Assembly (NCBI GenBank): GCA_946965045.2
Contig: OX337233.1
Location: 1,612,001 to 1,676,000, forward strand
DNA length: 64,000 nucleotides
Direction: 5' to 3'
Source: Epithemia pelagica
Taxonomy: Eukaryota > Bacillariophyta > Bacillariophyceae > Surirellales > Surirellaceae
The notes beneath the pieces are model-generated. The model did no database searches and had not been told where the DNA came from. It saw nothing but the letters and a program-made list of their open reading frames with translations. The translations under genes were made by a program, and so were the position numbers. Numbering within the stretch: the first letter of the stretch is position 1; each line of letters opens with the position of its first letter. Positions 10,517 to 21,494 of the stretch are shown here, in pieces.

Positions 10517-12296
10517 AGTATCCCTCTGACTTTGAGCCTCCACGGGCTCGACTCTTGGAGTTGAAGCCCAAGGACATAGTAAGATGGATGAAAATGAAAT
10601 CATATGGTACAGAAAATCCGCCTCCTGAAGCAAATCCAACATTTTGCCGGTGTAATTCTCTGCAATTCTGGAAGAAAGCAATATCCTTTTTCATGCCTAA
10701 TAAGATGATGAAATGGGATGAAGTGACTGAACGTGGCAATCCAACAAAGTCACATGAAAAAATTCTTCAATTGCCCTTGTCACCAAGAAAGACACCCGTT
10801 GTCAGGGTTCTCCCTCAAATGCTCGTCGTCCGCTCACAGAAGGTCAGATGCGGCAGACTTTGTGGCTTTTCCGAGAATCCCCCGAAAGTGGAAACATTAG
10901 TCAATATGGCTTACCAGCTTTCATTACTTTCCAAGCCAGTCTAATCAGCAGAATTGACTGTGCATGTTATTGGCAGAAAGCTGTATTTGAGGCCCATGAT
11001 CTCTTCCCGGAGTTTGCCGTAAAATGCCGATTGACATGGTCAAAGAATGTGCATGTAGAAGCGGCGTCGGCAAATTATAATTGGTTCACGGGATCCTGCA
11101 TTTTGTGTTCTTATTGGCCTAGCAGTGTGGCTCGAGAACTCACTCCGTATGTTTTCACATTTTTGAATGACTTCAGTGTTCCAAAGGTGGCAAGAAAGCC
11201 CAGAAATTTATACAGCGGAAGCTACGGCAATTATACAAAGGAGACACATTTGTCAAAGAAAAGGACGGCCTTGTTGGAAGTCACAGTGTCCGCAAGTTTG
11301 TGTTCACACAAGCTCGTCGGTCCGGTGCCCACAAAGATGATGCTGACTACAGAGGTCGATGGAAACAAGACCGCAGAGTTTCAGAGGCTTATCAAGACCC
11401 TGAGCTACCATACATAGACACAATGGTGGCAGGTCCATTATGTGTTGGTGGACCATGCAGTTATAGGATAATGACAAACAGCCCTGTAACCGATGACTGG
11501 ATCCTGTGGCAAGTTTATCATATGGTCAATCACTGGGGTAAATTCTTGGACGTGCACTAACTTGGTTGACTTTTTCCGAGAAACGACAATGGGCAGCTCC
11601 TGCCTTGGTTGATCGTGCTCACAGAGAGTACCAAGTGTTGGTTGGTGGTAATGATGAAATGGTTGCAACAAACCCCATTATTGAAAAAAGACTTCTTGTG
11701 ATCACGGGACAGGATGCAGTGCTCATAATAACAGAGGTTGCAGGTGCAAACAACAACAATCAACAGCAGAGCCAGGGCCATCAAGATGAAAACGTGGATT
11801 TACCAATGCAGCAATGGGACAATGGTGAGGAAGGGGACCATTCAGTACATGGTGGAATGGTTGTTGAGGGTGACCAACCTCCCATGGCTGGACAATTCAG
11901 TCACCAACAGAACCGTCAATTGCTTTTTCCTCTGGTGACTTAGGTGAGCAATCTCAAAGCTGATTATGCTCATGCTGCAGAAGAAATGGAAGCCGAGCGA
12001 CTTGCCATTATGGCTCAATTCAGAATTGTCAACAGCAACTTGCGCCGAATCACCAACCAACCAATCCGCATGCTCAACCGTGCAGCAGTAGCGGCCAGGA
12101 TGGAGCAGGAGTCCAGGCAGCCAATAATAATATGGGTGGAAATGCAGGTATCAGAGTGGCAGCACAATTGCAGCCTACTGAATTGAGCCCAACCCCGCGC
12201 ACACTATACGATCTTTGGGAAGAATGGACAGATGGCATAGGTGACCGGAAACCTGCTTCTCGGTTCAGCAGAGAAGACAGAGGAAGATGTAAGTAA
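10517..12296 (+). pseudogene. Crypton-like tyrosine recombinase gene, 3' part, multiply frameshifted
   Basis: This continues the ORF cut at 3511. Blocks in different frames: FWKKAISFFMPNKMMKWD with GNPTKS (about 10655-10750), QYGLPAFITFQ...ISRIDCACYWQ...WSKNVH (about 10890-11050), then GSHSVRKF followed by YRGRWK...RVSEAYQDPELPY (about 11275-11415). The HxxR-like box plus a downstream Tyr resembles the C-terminal half of tyrosine recombinases, and the closing TPRTLYDLWEEW...ASRFSREDRGR (about 12185-12290) resembles the GCR1-type DNA-binding tail of Cryptons. At least three frameshifts and an Asn/Gln-rich segment lie between. Family assignment is from memory of motif patterns and is moderate. 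Confidence 0.5.
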
Positions 12297-12608
12297 GGGC
12301 TGGGTGCACCGATCCATCAACATCTAAGTAGGCTCAGTACATTAACCTACGTAGTACTATTTTCATCAGTAACAAGTGGGGCGGATAGTCACATCCAGTC
12401 GCACGTCGTAAACTTGACTCCAAGAGAAAAAGTGCAATCGGGAAGCCATCATTTGACAATGGTGGAAGCCATCACCCCCCTGGTCATAGCTTCCTGGATA
12501 ATTGGGCTTGATTGAATCACTTCTAGAATAAGACTCTTTTTTACTAGAGCAACTGTGGTTTCAATTTGATTCAGTCACTATTGAAAAATGAATGAGTAAG
12601 GAAGGTAT
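12297..12608. other. Intergenic, nothing recognised
   Basis: About 310 bases with no ORF above background and no repeat seen. Confidence 0.5.
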
Positions 12609-13367
12609 TTGGATGACCTCAGGCAGACGAAGCCATTCCAAGACTCCTGGAGGAGTGATGAAGATATCCTTTGTATCCTAAAGCACAAGTATGGTCTAGA
12701 TACTTCAAACACATGTCTTAATACATTCTTTGCAGCAAACTATGGGAATGTTGATTGTGAGATTGGGTTTGACGGCATGTTTCGCCATCGTCACTCCATC
12801 CAGAATGAAGCTGGAAAGAAAGAACGTCACCAATTCTATTTCTTTGCTGGACTGAAAACAAAGAAAAAGAACCCTCCCCATCCACCCTGCCCACCAGATA
12901 TTGTGTTTTGGCAGCGGGCATTTGATGAGAACCAGGTCTACTGTCGGTCCGACCTACCCCGCCGTCGTTCACGACAACAAAATGCAGACGACGACATGAG
13001 TGGCGAGTCCTCTGACAAGCGACTGCTAATGTCCCCGTCACCTCCAGAGATGATTGTTGCTTCGCCACCACCACTTCCTCCCGATGCTGATCCAATGATT
13101 GTTGTATCACCCTCAGAAATATCTGACGACACTGATCCAGTACAACTGCCCAGTGCAATATCACCCAATGCTGGTCTGGCAACGACGCCATCTGCTTCCG
13201 ACAATCCCACGGATTTGATTGTTGGATCATCTGCCGTAATGCTGAATGCTGATCAAACCTGGAACCATGACAAGACGAGGCGTCTATTCAACGTACTCAC
13301 AGGAGCTGTAAAACACCGATTTTTTTGTTCGTGTGGAAAAGCTACAGAATGCCATTGCAACCTGTAG
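12609..13367 (+). pseudogene. Unknown ORF, probably part of a degenerate DNA transposon
   Basis: About 250 codons with no ATG at the left limit of the open frame. The first 100 residues are mixed and folded-looking (DDLRQTKPFQDSWRSDEDIL, ANYGNVDCEIGFDGMFRHRHS); the rest is Ser/Pro/Asp-rich, with repeated short phrases around SPPEMIV and PSEISDDTDP. A basic RRRSR patch occurs near residue 120. I do not recognise a family. Its place directly upstream of a transposase-like relic suggests it is the first ORF or N-terminal part of the same element, but this is inference. Confidence 0.3.
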
Positions 13368-13428
13368 CTTGTCTTCTGTGGTCATTGCAGAAAATGATAC
13401 AGAACATGATGAGATGAGTGTGTGAGAT

Positions 13429-14299
13429 GTGATGCTATTGACAAAGCAATGCCGTCTGTTGTCCACAGCTTACCTCACTGCCATCCAAAATCTCAAAAGA
13501 GGCAACCCCAGTGACTCGTACACCTGGGATCAATGCTGCGAAGAAACATTGAAAAGTGAGAACTGTGATGAGATTTCAGTGCAAACACTCATGAATTGGA
13601 ACATTCAATTTCGCATTAATGAGATGTTTGCGAACCCGATACAACAAAAGGGAGACTGCATTCCAACGGCTTTTCAACAATACCCTCATGGGAGGAAGCA
13701 GATTGCAATGCAATTTCTTGACCATCACCTTGAAGAGCTCTCAACAGATTTTGCTGCCCACTACTTCCGGCATCAATTTATGGCTGACTTGTTGCATTGG
13801 GAGTCGACTGAAGAAAATAAAGATAACCAATCTGAATCAAACCCCAACAGAAGCCCCTTTTTCTGAATTGAATGAAGAAGAAAAACAAATTGAGAGAGAT
13901 GGAATCAAACAAGAAATGGGAATAAAAACAATTACTCTCAACACAACCCGATGCTGGCTGCAATTCCTTGGATATTGCTAGCAGCGGCGTCATAATGTTT
14001 TCCTTTCTGACGGGCATGAAGATGAAGCAAATAAAGAAAGAAGAGATGCATATATTGCTGAGCATGATGATAGGGAAATATACAAATACAGCTGGGCCCA
14101 ACTTACGGATGCAGTGACCAGAGACATTCCAGAGTTGCAAGGCTTACCCTTTCATCCCTACATCGACACAAGCACAAACACAGCTATGAATGAGTATCAT
14201 GTGCAGCAACACAAGCTTCTGCTACACCACCATGTCTCTCCTGCAAATCTCACCATGCATACTATAGCTCCTCGGAATGGAAGTAGGATTTTCGTCTAA
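13429..14299 (+). pseudogene. Degenerate DDE-type transposase N-terminal region (diatom repeat family)
   Basis: Two frames are joined by a shift near 13860. The first carries YTWDQCCEETLKSENCDEISVQTLMNWNIQFR and a helical block with LEELSTDFAAHYFRH; the second carries TTRCWLQFLGYC, a stop, then VFLSDGHEDEANKERRDAYI and NEYHVQQHK. The order of blocks (helix-turn-helix-like region, then a W..LG...DGHE segment) matches what I remember from repetitive transposase genes of diatoms. The catalytic core is not present. One in-frame stop (TAG at about 13980) and a frameshift make it non-functional. Confidence 0.4.
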
Positions 14300-14480
14300 T
14301 TTAGCCTTATATTGCCCACGACGGCCGCGCTCTCACACACGAGCAAGTGCGGAGCAAAAAAAAAGGTAGTGCGGAGCAAAAAAAACAGTCCTGGGAAAAA
14401 AGTGTGACAGTTAATTAGGGGGGGGACTCGGAGGTTATAGAAGCAAGCGACATCCCCTCCTGGTCGTGGGGGCACTTGTC

Positions 14481-14600
14481 GGGGCTATTGACTCCTCGGC
14501 GGGCAATAGCTCCTCATCGTGGACCGCCAAATCCGCTGACGCGGATTTAGAAGGCGGTCCACTTCTCGGAGCTATTGCCCTTCTCGGAGTCAATAGCCCC
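14481..14600. repeat. Nested 120-bp palindrome with four alternating copies of one motif
   Basis: Arms 14481-14536 and 14541-14600 pair around the loop TGAC: 15 bp (GGGGCTATTGACTCC), 12 bp (GGCAATAGCTCC) and 17 bp (TGGACCGCC + AAATCCGC, with an AGAA bulge opposite), separated by two unpaired 6-nt internal loops; on the right both loops read CTTCTC. Within each arm GCTATTG and its complement CAATAGC occur 13 bases apart (14484/14504 and 14571/14591), so each arm can also form its own hairpin. A weaker extension lies outside (GTGGGGGCAC left, GTGCCTCCCC right). Confidence 0.9.
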
Positions 14601-14811
14601 CCCCCCCTCGTGCCTCCCCACTCCGCCAAGCGGATGTAGATCTACTACCGTAAATAGCAGAACTTAAGAACCAGCACAAAATGTCCTTTTTTTAGGCAAA
14701 ATGGTTCTTATCTTCCGCACATTAACATTAGGGTGGCCCCTTAAAATCTTGCTCATCTCAACACGTCTCTCCCCTTCATTTTTCGTTAGAGCCGGGCTCA
14801 TCTTTCTGACA

Positions 14812-15681
14812 ATGAGTGATGAAGACAGCAATGATGATACTGAAACGTACAATGATGAAGACGAAGAGGGGATAACCAAATCTTGGAAAGGATCGAAACG
14901 CCGCAGAAGATTCTCACTTGGGACCAAAATGAAGATTGTAAAGTCCCTGACAAGGTTGATGACCGGAGAGGGGATGTCGCAACGAAAGGCTGCGGCCAAA
15001 TTCAATGTCACACACAAGCAAGTAATTGAATGGAGAAAACAGTTACCTAAGACAAATGAGAAACGTAATATCAGGGCTAAGGCTTTAGGGGATGGTCGTC
15101 ACTCAGGATTGGATGACATAGAGAATGAAAAATTGAAGTTTATTTTGAGCTATGAGAGCAAGGCATGGGTGTAAGCATTTCAATGGTTGCAGTGAGAGCT
15201 GCCCAATTGAGTGAGACATTCAAGACCAAGTCCTCTTCTGATTAGTATAATGCAGCGCATCGTTTTGTTCGGCGCCACCGATTTGTTCATCGAATTCCTA
15301 CCCATTAGTCTCAAAAACATCCCAGTGAGACTTCAACTGAGGCAACCAACTGGATGCAAGTCATCCGGCCCAAAGTGTTACACAGAAATCAAGACTTTGT
15401 CATAAATATGGATCAAACACCACTTCCTTTCAGCTACGAAAGGAATGTGACATTACCCCAAATAGGAGAGAGTACAGTGCACATGCGCAAATCCACGAGC
15501 GACACAAAACGTGCAACATTTGCCATGACGGTCACAGCATCCGGGAAGGTCCTCAAGCCAATGCTTATTTTCAAGGGAAAATGTCAGGGCCGGATTGTAG
15601 CAAAAGAATTCCCAACATTCCCTGACAGTTGCATTAATGCCTGTCATGAGAATGCTTGGATGGACGAGAAATGTATGTTTT
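14812..15681 (+). pseudogene. Pogo-like (Tc1/mariner, DDE_1) transposase, 5' part, split by Copia-2
   Basis: ATG 14812 follows a possible in-frame ATG at 14701; I prefer 14812 because the acidic MSDEDSND start is more typical. Residues 25-85 give a psq/CENP-B-like helix-turn-helix (SQRKAAAKFNVTHKQVIEWRKQL). After a frameshift near 15170 comes the second binding block (RFVRRHRFVHRIPTH), then the first catalytic Asp in FVINMDQTPLPFSYERN (about 15400). The ORF reaches AWMDEKCMF and meets the Copia-2 LTR at 15682. The second and third Asp are found after the insertion at 21495. The frameshift and the insertion inactivate it. Confidence 0.8.
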
Positions 15682-15878
15682 TGTTAAGATGGTGAACAAA
15701 GCGTTGATATCAAAAGGGAAAAATATAAGATTATTGGTTCTGCTTTCCTTTGACGACGTCAGCCCAACTAGCTTGTTTTCGCATTGTCTTTGTTTCACGA
15801 GTTCTCTGGCGAGCGTCGTTAACGCGCCGGGCGACTATCTCATTACTTTCTTCCGTCTCTTGTGTCTCATTTCCAACA
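15682..15878 (-). repeat. Copia-2 3' LTR
   Basis: 197 bp. The pol reading frame runs about 147 bp into it and stops at 15731. A near-identical 196-bp copy lies at 60625-60820. Confidence 0.9.
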
Positions 15879-17893
15879 CCCCCCACTCCTGAGATCGAGG
15901 GAACCAAGATGTCGCGGAGCTCACGGAAATGGGCCACGTCTCGATGTTCTTTTGTCAGCAAGTTGGCTGGGTTGACTTTCCCAGGGATATGATGCACGGC
16001 GATTTCTTGGTCGCGGATGGCATCTCGAACAGCAATTTCGCGCATGTTAAGATGGCGTAATCGCTTAGTAATAGCCCCTGTACTACTCCAATCAACGGCC
16101 CCTTTGTTGTCGTTGAAGATAGGAATAGGATGGGCAGTGGATGGAAGTAGGTTCATCTCGTCCATCAGATACGTTACTATGTGTTGTCCCTCTTTTGTGG
16201 CCAGATCCATGGATTTGATCTCGGCTTCACATGAGCTTCGACTACATCGCTCCTCCCGTTCCACTTTCCACCAGATGGGACCTCCACAACGGATGATGAT
16301 GGCTCCTTGTATGGACTTACATTCGTCCGAGGTGACGGTTCGCGTTTCTTGTTCTTCTGGCAGTGGCCGAGACGCGTCCTGAGGTCCCCAATTAGAATCG
16401 GTGTAGTTTTCCGGACGAGTGTGTTGAGGTGGTGGAGTAGTGAGAGGCCAGGAAACGTATCCATGGATGGCATTGTCGCTTTTCTGTTGGACGAATTGGA
16501 TTCCATGCTCGGTGGTGCCTCGTAGATATCGGAGGACGTGTTTTGCGGCCTCCATATGACCAGCACTGGGGTTGGTAACGTGCTTGCTCAGGAGCTTGTG
16601 AGCCACGGACAAGTCCGGACGTGTACTGATAGTTGACGAAGTGAGCGCGCCCATTAATGATCGGTATGGTCCAACTAATGGGTTTGTTGTTGCGTCACCC
16701 GTGTGGGGTTCAATCCGATCGATGGGTAGTCCGGAACGGTAGGGTGTGGTAGATGGTACACAAGTATCCATCTGATGTTTCTGAAGCAGCTGTTCGGTGA
16801 ACCCGGGTTGTGAGATGTGCACACTAAGCCCGCCGGACGGTTGTCGCGTCCATTGATACCGGTATCCAAGAAAATACGCAACAGGTCCCATGAAATCAAC
16901 TGTGAGAATGGTACCCAGTGTTTTCTGAAACCAAGCTTCAACATCTGACAACGCACTGAAGTAGATGAAATCATCTACATACACGCCCACGTATATTGCT
17001 GGTTCACCGTCCAGTGGCGTAGCGATGAGCACGCACGGGTCATTCTCACATTTGCGAAATCCCATGTGTTTCACTAACACTTCCACGAATTTGTCGTGCC
17101 AATGCCGGGGGCTGCGTCTAAGGCCGTAGAGCGTTCTCTTGAGTTTTCAATAGGTTCCCGGCTTGCTCAAGGGGCACCCTTTGGGCGGTTGGCAAATTAC
17201 CACTTCCTCTTCGGGGAGCTCTGGTTGACAAAAGACGTTCTTACAGTCGCCTTGTTTGGCAACTCGCCCCAACTCGACGGCAAGGGACAGCAGCAGTCGA
17301 CAACTGGTAGATTGTAGCACGGGGGCATAGCGGTCCGAGTTGGTCCAGACTCGCTCCTCAAGATTTCCAAGAACCACGATTCGGCTTTTAGCCCGATATG
17401 GGTTTCCAAGCTCGTCCGGCTTGACAGTGAAAATATTCATCGTCGGTATGGCCACGAAGCCTGCTTCTATGTAACGAGCGTAGGTCTTGGCGTCGATTTG
17501 ATCGAAGACGTCCATCTTCACTAGGCTTCCGTGTTCCTCTCCGTAGGACTCGTTCCAGATAGCCTGATCGTTGGCGCTCAGTTTTGGGACATGTATCAGA
17601 GTCACGGGTGCTTTGGGTACGTCTAGCTTGGAGGCTGAAACGAATCTACCCTTGATTGCTTGTTGCATGCTCAGGGTCCAACCTGGAATGAGTGGTCCAT
17701 CTTGCAGTTGGTCACGATAATCGTGAGGTAGCTCTGGCATTTCAACGATCAATCGTTGATTGTCATGTACCTTGTCTCGACTAACGAATTCCCAAACATC
17801 CTCCCGCGACAGTCGTAACTCCCCTTGAACGTACACAATTTCTTCGACTTGTAGAGTTACCGCTTCGTCAGTTCGCATCCACGTGGGTGACAA
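15731..17893 (-). pseudogene. pol: Copia-2 reverse transcriptase and RNase H
   Basis: Two stretches in one frame (17893-17147 and 17146-15731) are separated by a single TGA at 17147-17149; context GTY-stop-KLKRTLYGLRR implies a lost Trp (TGG to TGA). The first has the RVT_2 N-terminal part (ESYGEEHGSLVKMDVFDQ, VEAGFVAIPTMNIF-like and GNLEERVW). The second carries the catalytic YVDD in VGVYVDDFIYFS, then RNase H with YTDSNWG, SSCEAEIKSMDLA and the C-terminal HHIPGKVNPANLLTKEH. The frame continues through the polypurine tract into the LTR, ending with a basic Arg/Lys-rich tail. It would have copied the element RNA into DNA; here it is broken. Confidence 0.85.
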
Positions 17894-18950
17894 GGGAGCA
17901 TTCTAGATCGTCTGTAGATCCCGGCGGTGACGCGGGTTTGCCCTGCTTGAGTTTGTTCACCCCCCATACTGCATCCCGATCGACTTCGAATAACTCATCC
18001 GTCAGGGGAGAGGTTGGTTGTAGCTTGTAAGTGGGAGTGTCCGTGGTCGGAACTTGGACAACACGGCCTTGGTGTCGGTCGGAGGACCCTGGGACGCGCC
18101 AATATACTGGTATCACGAGCCCACAAGGACAACTGGAGCCCCCCATCATACACGAGGGACGGAAAGGCATCCGCCACACCACGGTCCGAATCCAAAACAT
18201 AATCGGACGACATGGAAAACGACTGGACGTCGGGATTGTAAAAACCAAGGCCATTACAAAAGTTACTGCGGCCTACGGTGATACCCACAAAATTGCGAGC
18301 CTCAAACGTCTTGCGAGAGCGTTTCCCGTCGGTCGGCCGGTGAAAATAACCAAGAGAGCCAAACGGAAAGAGCACACGATAATCCGGGGAGCGGCCTAAA
18401 ACAAGTGAAGAGGAGTAGTGAGATCCTCCCCAGCACGGACCGGCAGCATGTTCATATGGTGAAAGGCCTCCCGGAGGGCCCAAAACCAAAAGATACGCGG
18501 AAGTTTGGCCTCAGCCAAGAAGGGCCGGGCCATCTGCACGCCAGTGCGCCACGTCCGCTCAACTAAGCCGTTAGAAGATTGACGGCGAGGAGCAGCAGAT
18601 CGAACAGAAATACGAAGATCCCGAAAGAAACGAGATAAGCCGCCCCCCAAAAACCGACTATTGAAATCGCATTGAAGGGTGCGAGGAACACCGCCAGCAT
18701 CGACCAGGAACCGCCAAAAGGCGTCTTGGAGATGATCCCCGCTACTGAGATGGCGCAGACCATAGCAAAAGACCAACCGAGTAGCACTGTCCATCAAGGT
18801 TAAACAATAGTTATAACCACCAGGGGACGTGCCCGAACCGTAGCCAATGTCCATGCCAACCACATCCAGCGGACGACGGGCCCGAGAACGCGACCCACCA
18901 CGGCGACGTTGATCAATAGTAGTGAAATCGCCAACAGTTAGGTTCGTCAC
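17868..18950 (-). pseudogene. pol: Copia-2 integrase core and C-terminal region
   Basis: The integrase core reads in one frame from 18950 to about 18420 with D in DVVGMDIGYG, D in LQCDFNSRF and E in NGLVERTWRTG. A frameshift near 18420 leads to the post-integrase block (DYRVLFPFGSLGYFH, FVGITVGRSNFC, SSDYVLDSD), and a second shift near 18120 leads to a Pro/Thr-rich linker. The zinc-binding gag-pre-integrase module and the protease expected upstream are absent: gag sequence meets the TIDQRRRGG block directly at about 18910-18950, which marks an internal deletion. Confidence 0.8.
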
Positions 18951-21224
18951 TAGTCACCGTTTCAACGACAGGAGTGGGTTCCTGGACACGACGAGCGGAG
19001 CTGGCTTCTTCACTGGAGGACGACTGGGACACCCGACGACCATTATTTGGATATGAGGACTGGCGACCTTCGGGATTCAGGACACTGTCCTTCTCGTAGT
19101 CATAACTCAAGGTGAACCCGCAGTCCTTCAGGATAGGGCACTTCCAAGTGGGGTGGATCCCACGCCCCCCTTTCTTGTTACCCTTTCGGGTGATCCGACA
19201 CATCAGACACTTGTATTCCTTGTGTTGTTGCTTGGCTTCGTCTGGAGTCAAAGTAGCACCAACCGACGTATAACTATCGTCGTCACCGTCAACGACACCA
19301 GACCGTCGTCCCTTGGCCACAGGTGCACTGTGCTTCCCATCCAGAACCTCCATTGTGATCCGAGACTTATAACAATTTTCACGGAACTCTTGGTGCATCG
19401 ATATAAACATCTCTTGGGTAGTCATGTTAAACAAGTCCAAACGATTGCACTTAAATTCTTCTTCCAATGTCTTCATAGCATGTCCATATGGTCCTTTGAC
19501 GACCAAGTAATAGAACCTAACCCGAAACTGGAGGTCGGTCATAGTGTAGTTGTGTGTCTCCAATCGTGCCCGTGCCTCCTTTGCACGGCGATAAAACGTC
19601 GTCAGATCTTCTTTGTTCCGATGACTCAACCGATTCCAGGTATCAAAATCATGGAAGAACGAGCTTGTTGTGGTTGGGTATGCTATGGCACGTAGTCACG
19701 CCAGCAGTTGGATTCCATCCCCGTACGAGTTTGTCGATTGTAAGTCGGACAAGACTCCCAGTGCAACCGGGTTACGCTTACTCTGAATGGAAATCACCAA
19801 ATGGTAGTGTAACTGCTGGGAGATGAGGCGATCTTGGGCGTTGTCCGGCGTTTGTGTGAGACCTGGTATGGTGGAACCGTCCTGCAAATGCTAATGTGGC
19901 ATATGCAGGATATTGCGAACCGACTCATAGTATTGGTCGAATAGCTCCCCACTAAAGGCAGTTGACGGGTACTCTGGAAAGCCTTTCTGTTCTCGGAGCA
20001 GTTTCGACTCTGGGGTCTCGGTACGCCCTGACTGACTCGAAAGAGGAGGGGACTCACCCCCCAAACCGACGACACCAGAAGGAGAACCACTGGGATCCAA
20101 GGAGTGGACAACGTGAGCAATCGTGGCAGGAGGGACGTGCTCAGCGAGGGTGGCGGCTTCCAAACGTTGAGCCAACGACGCGGGACGCGAAGGAGGAGAG
20201 GGCACCACGGCACTGGGCGCTGGACTCAAAGGGGGAAGCGGGGTAGGAGCAGGAGGGGGCCACGGACCACGCGTGAAAGGTACGGACGCCGCAGGAGGAA
20301 AGGGACCACGGGGAGCAGTACTCAATCGAGGATCCCAGCCCAAGTAATGAATGGCGGCAGAGTAGGTTGATGCACCGGCATATTCAGGGCTTTCACCCGT
20401 ATGATCACGGAAATTCGCAATGCGGACCCAAGCATCGCCCCACGACGTGTATATGCCCGGGTTCCACCCACGACGAACCACATAAAAGTTCTTATGGGAT
20501 TGTTGAGAGGCACGATCGGGGGTGAGCAACCCCATGGTAATCGGCCTTAACAACAATACCAGTCGACATCGCCGAGGAAGTCACTTGATGCCGAACATAG
20601 ATCTCATTCGCGGTCATAGTAATAGGGATAGATGGGATAGGACCGTGTGGTGAAGTTGGAGTCGGCATGCTAGGATGATCGGGAGAAGTGTCACGTCGTG
20701 AGGTGATGATTTCGGTAGAAATGTCCTCGGGGCTAGACGGGGCCCGACCAGGGAGAAGACTCCCCCCCGGGAGAGATGTCGGCATCATACAACGCTTCTT
20801 CAGCCGCTTCGACCGTGTCGACAAGACTGCCATAAGAGCGATGCACCGATTGATCACCGCCGCCTAAAATGACTTCTCGAGAATAGGGGCTGTAGGCACT
20901 CAAGGGGTCATGGGACGACGAAAATGAAGCTTCAGGATCAGGTCGGTGTCGGTCGGGTGGGGACAGTGACGTTGGTGCCACGCCGACGGATTCTGTGACC
21001 TGAGGGAGGTACTGCCGGGAGGGTGGTGGATCCGCAGTCTCGTATTGACGGTGGTCTGCAGTAGACAAAACATCGCCGATCTCACTGGACTCGATTGATT
21101 CAGGGGGAGTCGATGGGCGCAGGTTGAGTTGTTGTAGCATCCGCCTGAAAGGAGTACGGAGGAGACGCGTCTGCGACAAGAAACCCGGCGGATCGCTGTT
21201 GCTGGTATCACTGGAGGATACCAT
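18913..21224 (-). pseudogene. gag: Copia-2 gag region with an RNase H1-type hybrid-binding domain
   Basis: At least three frames are used. 21224-20733: Ser/Pro-rich N-terminus. 20857-20492: Pro-rich with ITMTANEIYVRHQV. 20556-19891: contains FYVVRRGWNPGIYTSW...EYAGASTYSAAIHYLG (about 20490-20331), which fits the N-terminal RNA-DNA hybrid-binding domain of eukaryotic RNase H1 (viroplasmin/Cauli_VI fold). 19629-18913: the capsid-like block EDLTTFYRRAKEARARLETHNY, then a zinc-like CLMCR...HPTWKCP. The capsid block should assemble the particle. The hybrid-binding module is unusual in a gag and could bind the replication intermediate. Frameshifts and the deletion into integrase make it a relic. 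Confidence 0.7.
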
Positions 21225-21297
21225 GAAACCTGATGACCCTGTTGGGGCTTTGTTCCCAAGGATGGGAGGAACGTTAAAGCAGTCGGACTCAGTAGCC

Positions 21298-21494
21298 TGT
21301 TAAGATGGTGAACAAAGCGTTGATATCAAAAGGGAAAATTATAAGATTATTGTTTCTGCTTTCCTTTGACGACGTCAGCCCAACTAACTTGTTTTTGCAT
21401 TGTCTTTGTTTCACAAGTTCTCAAACGAGCGTTGTTGACGCGCCGGGCGACTGTCTCATTACTTTCTTCCGGCTCTTGTGTCTCATTTCCAACA
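21298..21494 (-). repeat. Copia-2 5' LTR
   Basis: 197 bp, about 6% different by eye from 15682-15878 (for example CTGGCG versus CAAACG near the centre). Confidence 0.9.

Larger units (their letters stand above)
15682..21494 (-). mobile_element. Copia-2: older, degenerate LTR retrotransposon on the minus strand
   Basis: A 5813-bp element between 197-bp direct repeats (15682-15878 and 21298-21494) beginning TG and ending CA. A polypurine tract (minus strand AGGAGTGGGGGG) lies next to the left LTR, so that is the 3' LTR. The LTRs differ at about 12 positions by eye, far more than those of Copia-1, so the insertion is older. Flanking pentamers GTTTT and GTTGG agree at three of five bases; keeping only one pentamer restores the pogo frame, which supports a decayed target duplication. 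The protease and gag-pre-integrase domains are missing and pol has many frameshifts. Confidence 0.9.

Noticed and set aside
15682-21494. Copia-2 might have a perfect target duplication
   Set aside because: The flanking pentamers are GTTTT and GTTGG, so only a decayed duplication can be claimed.
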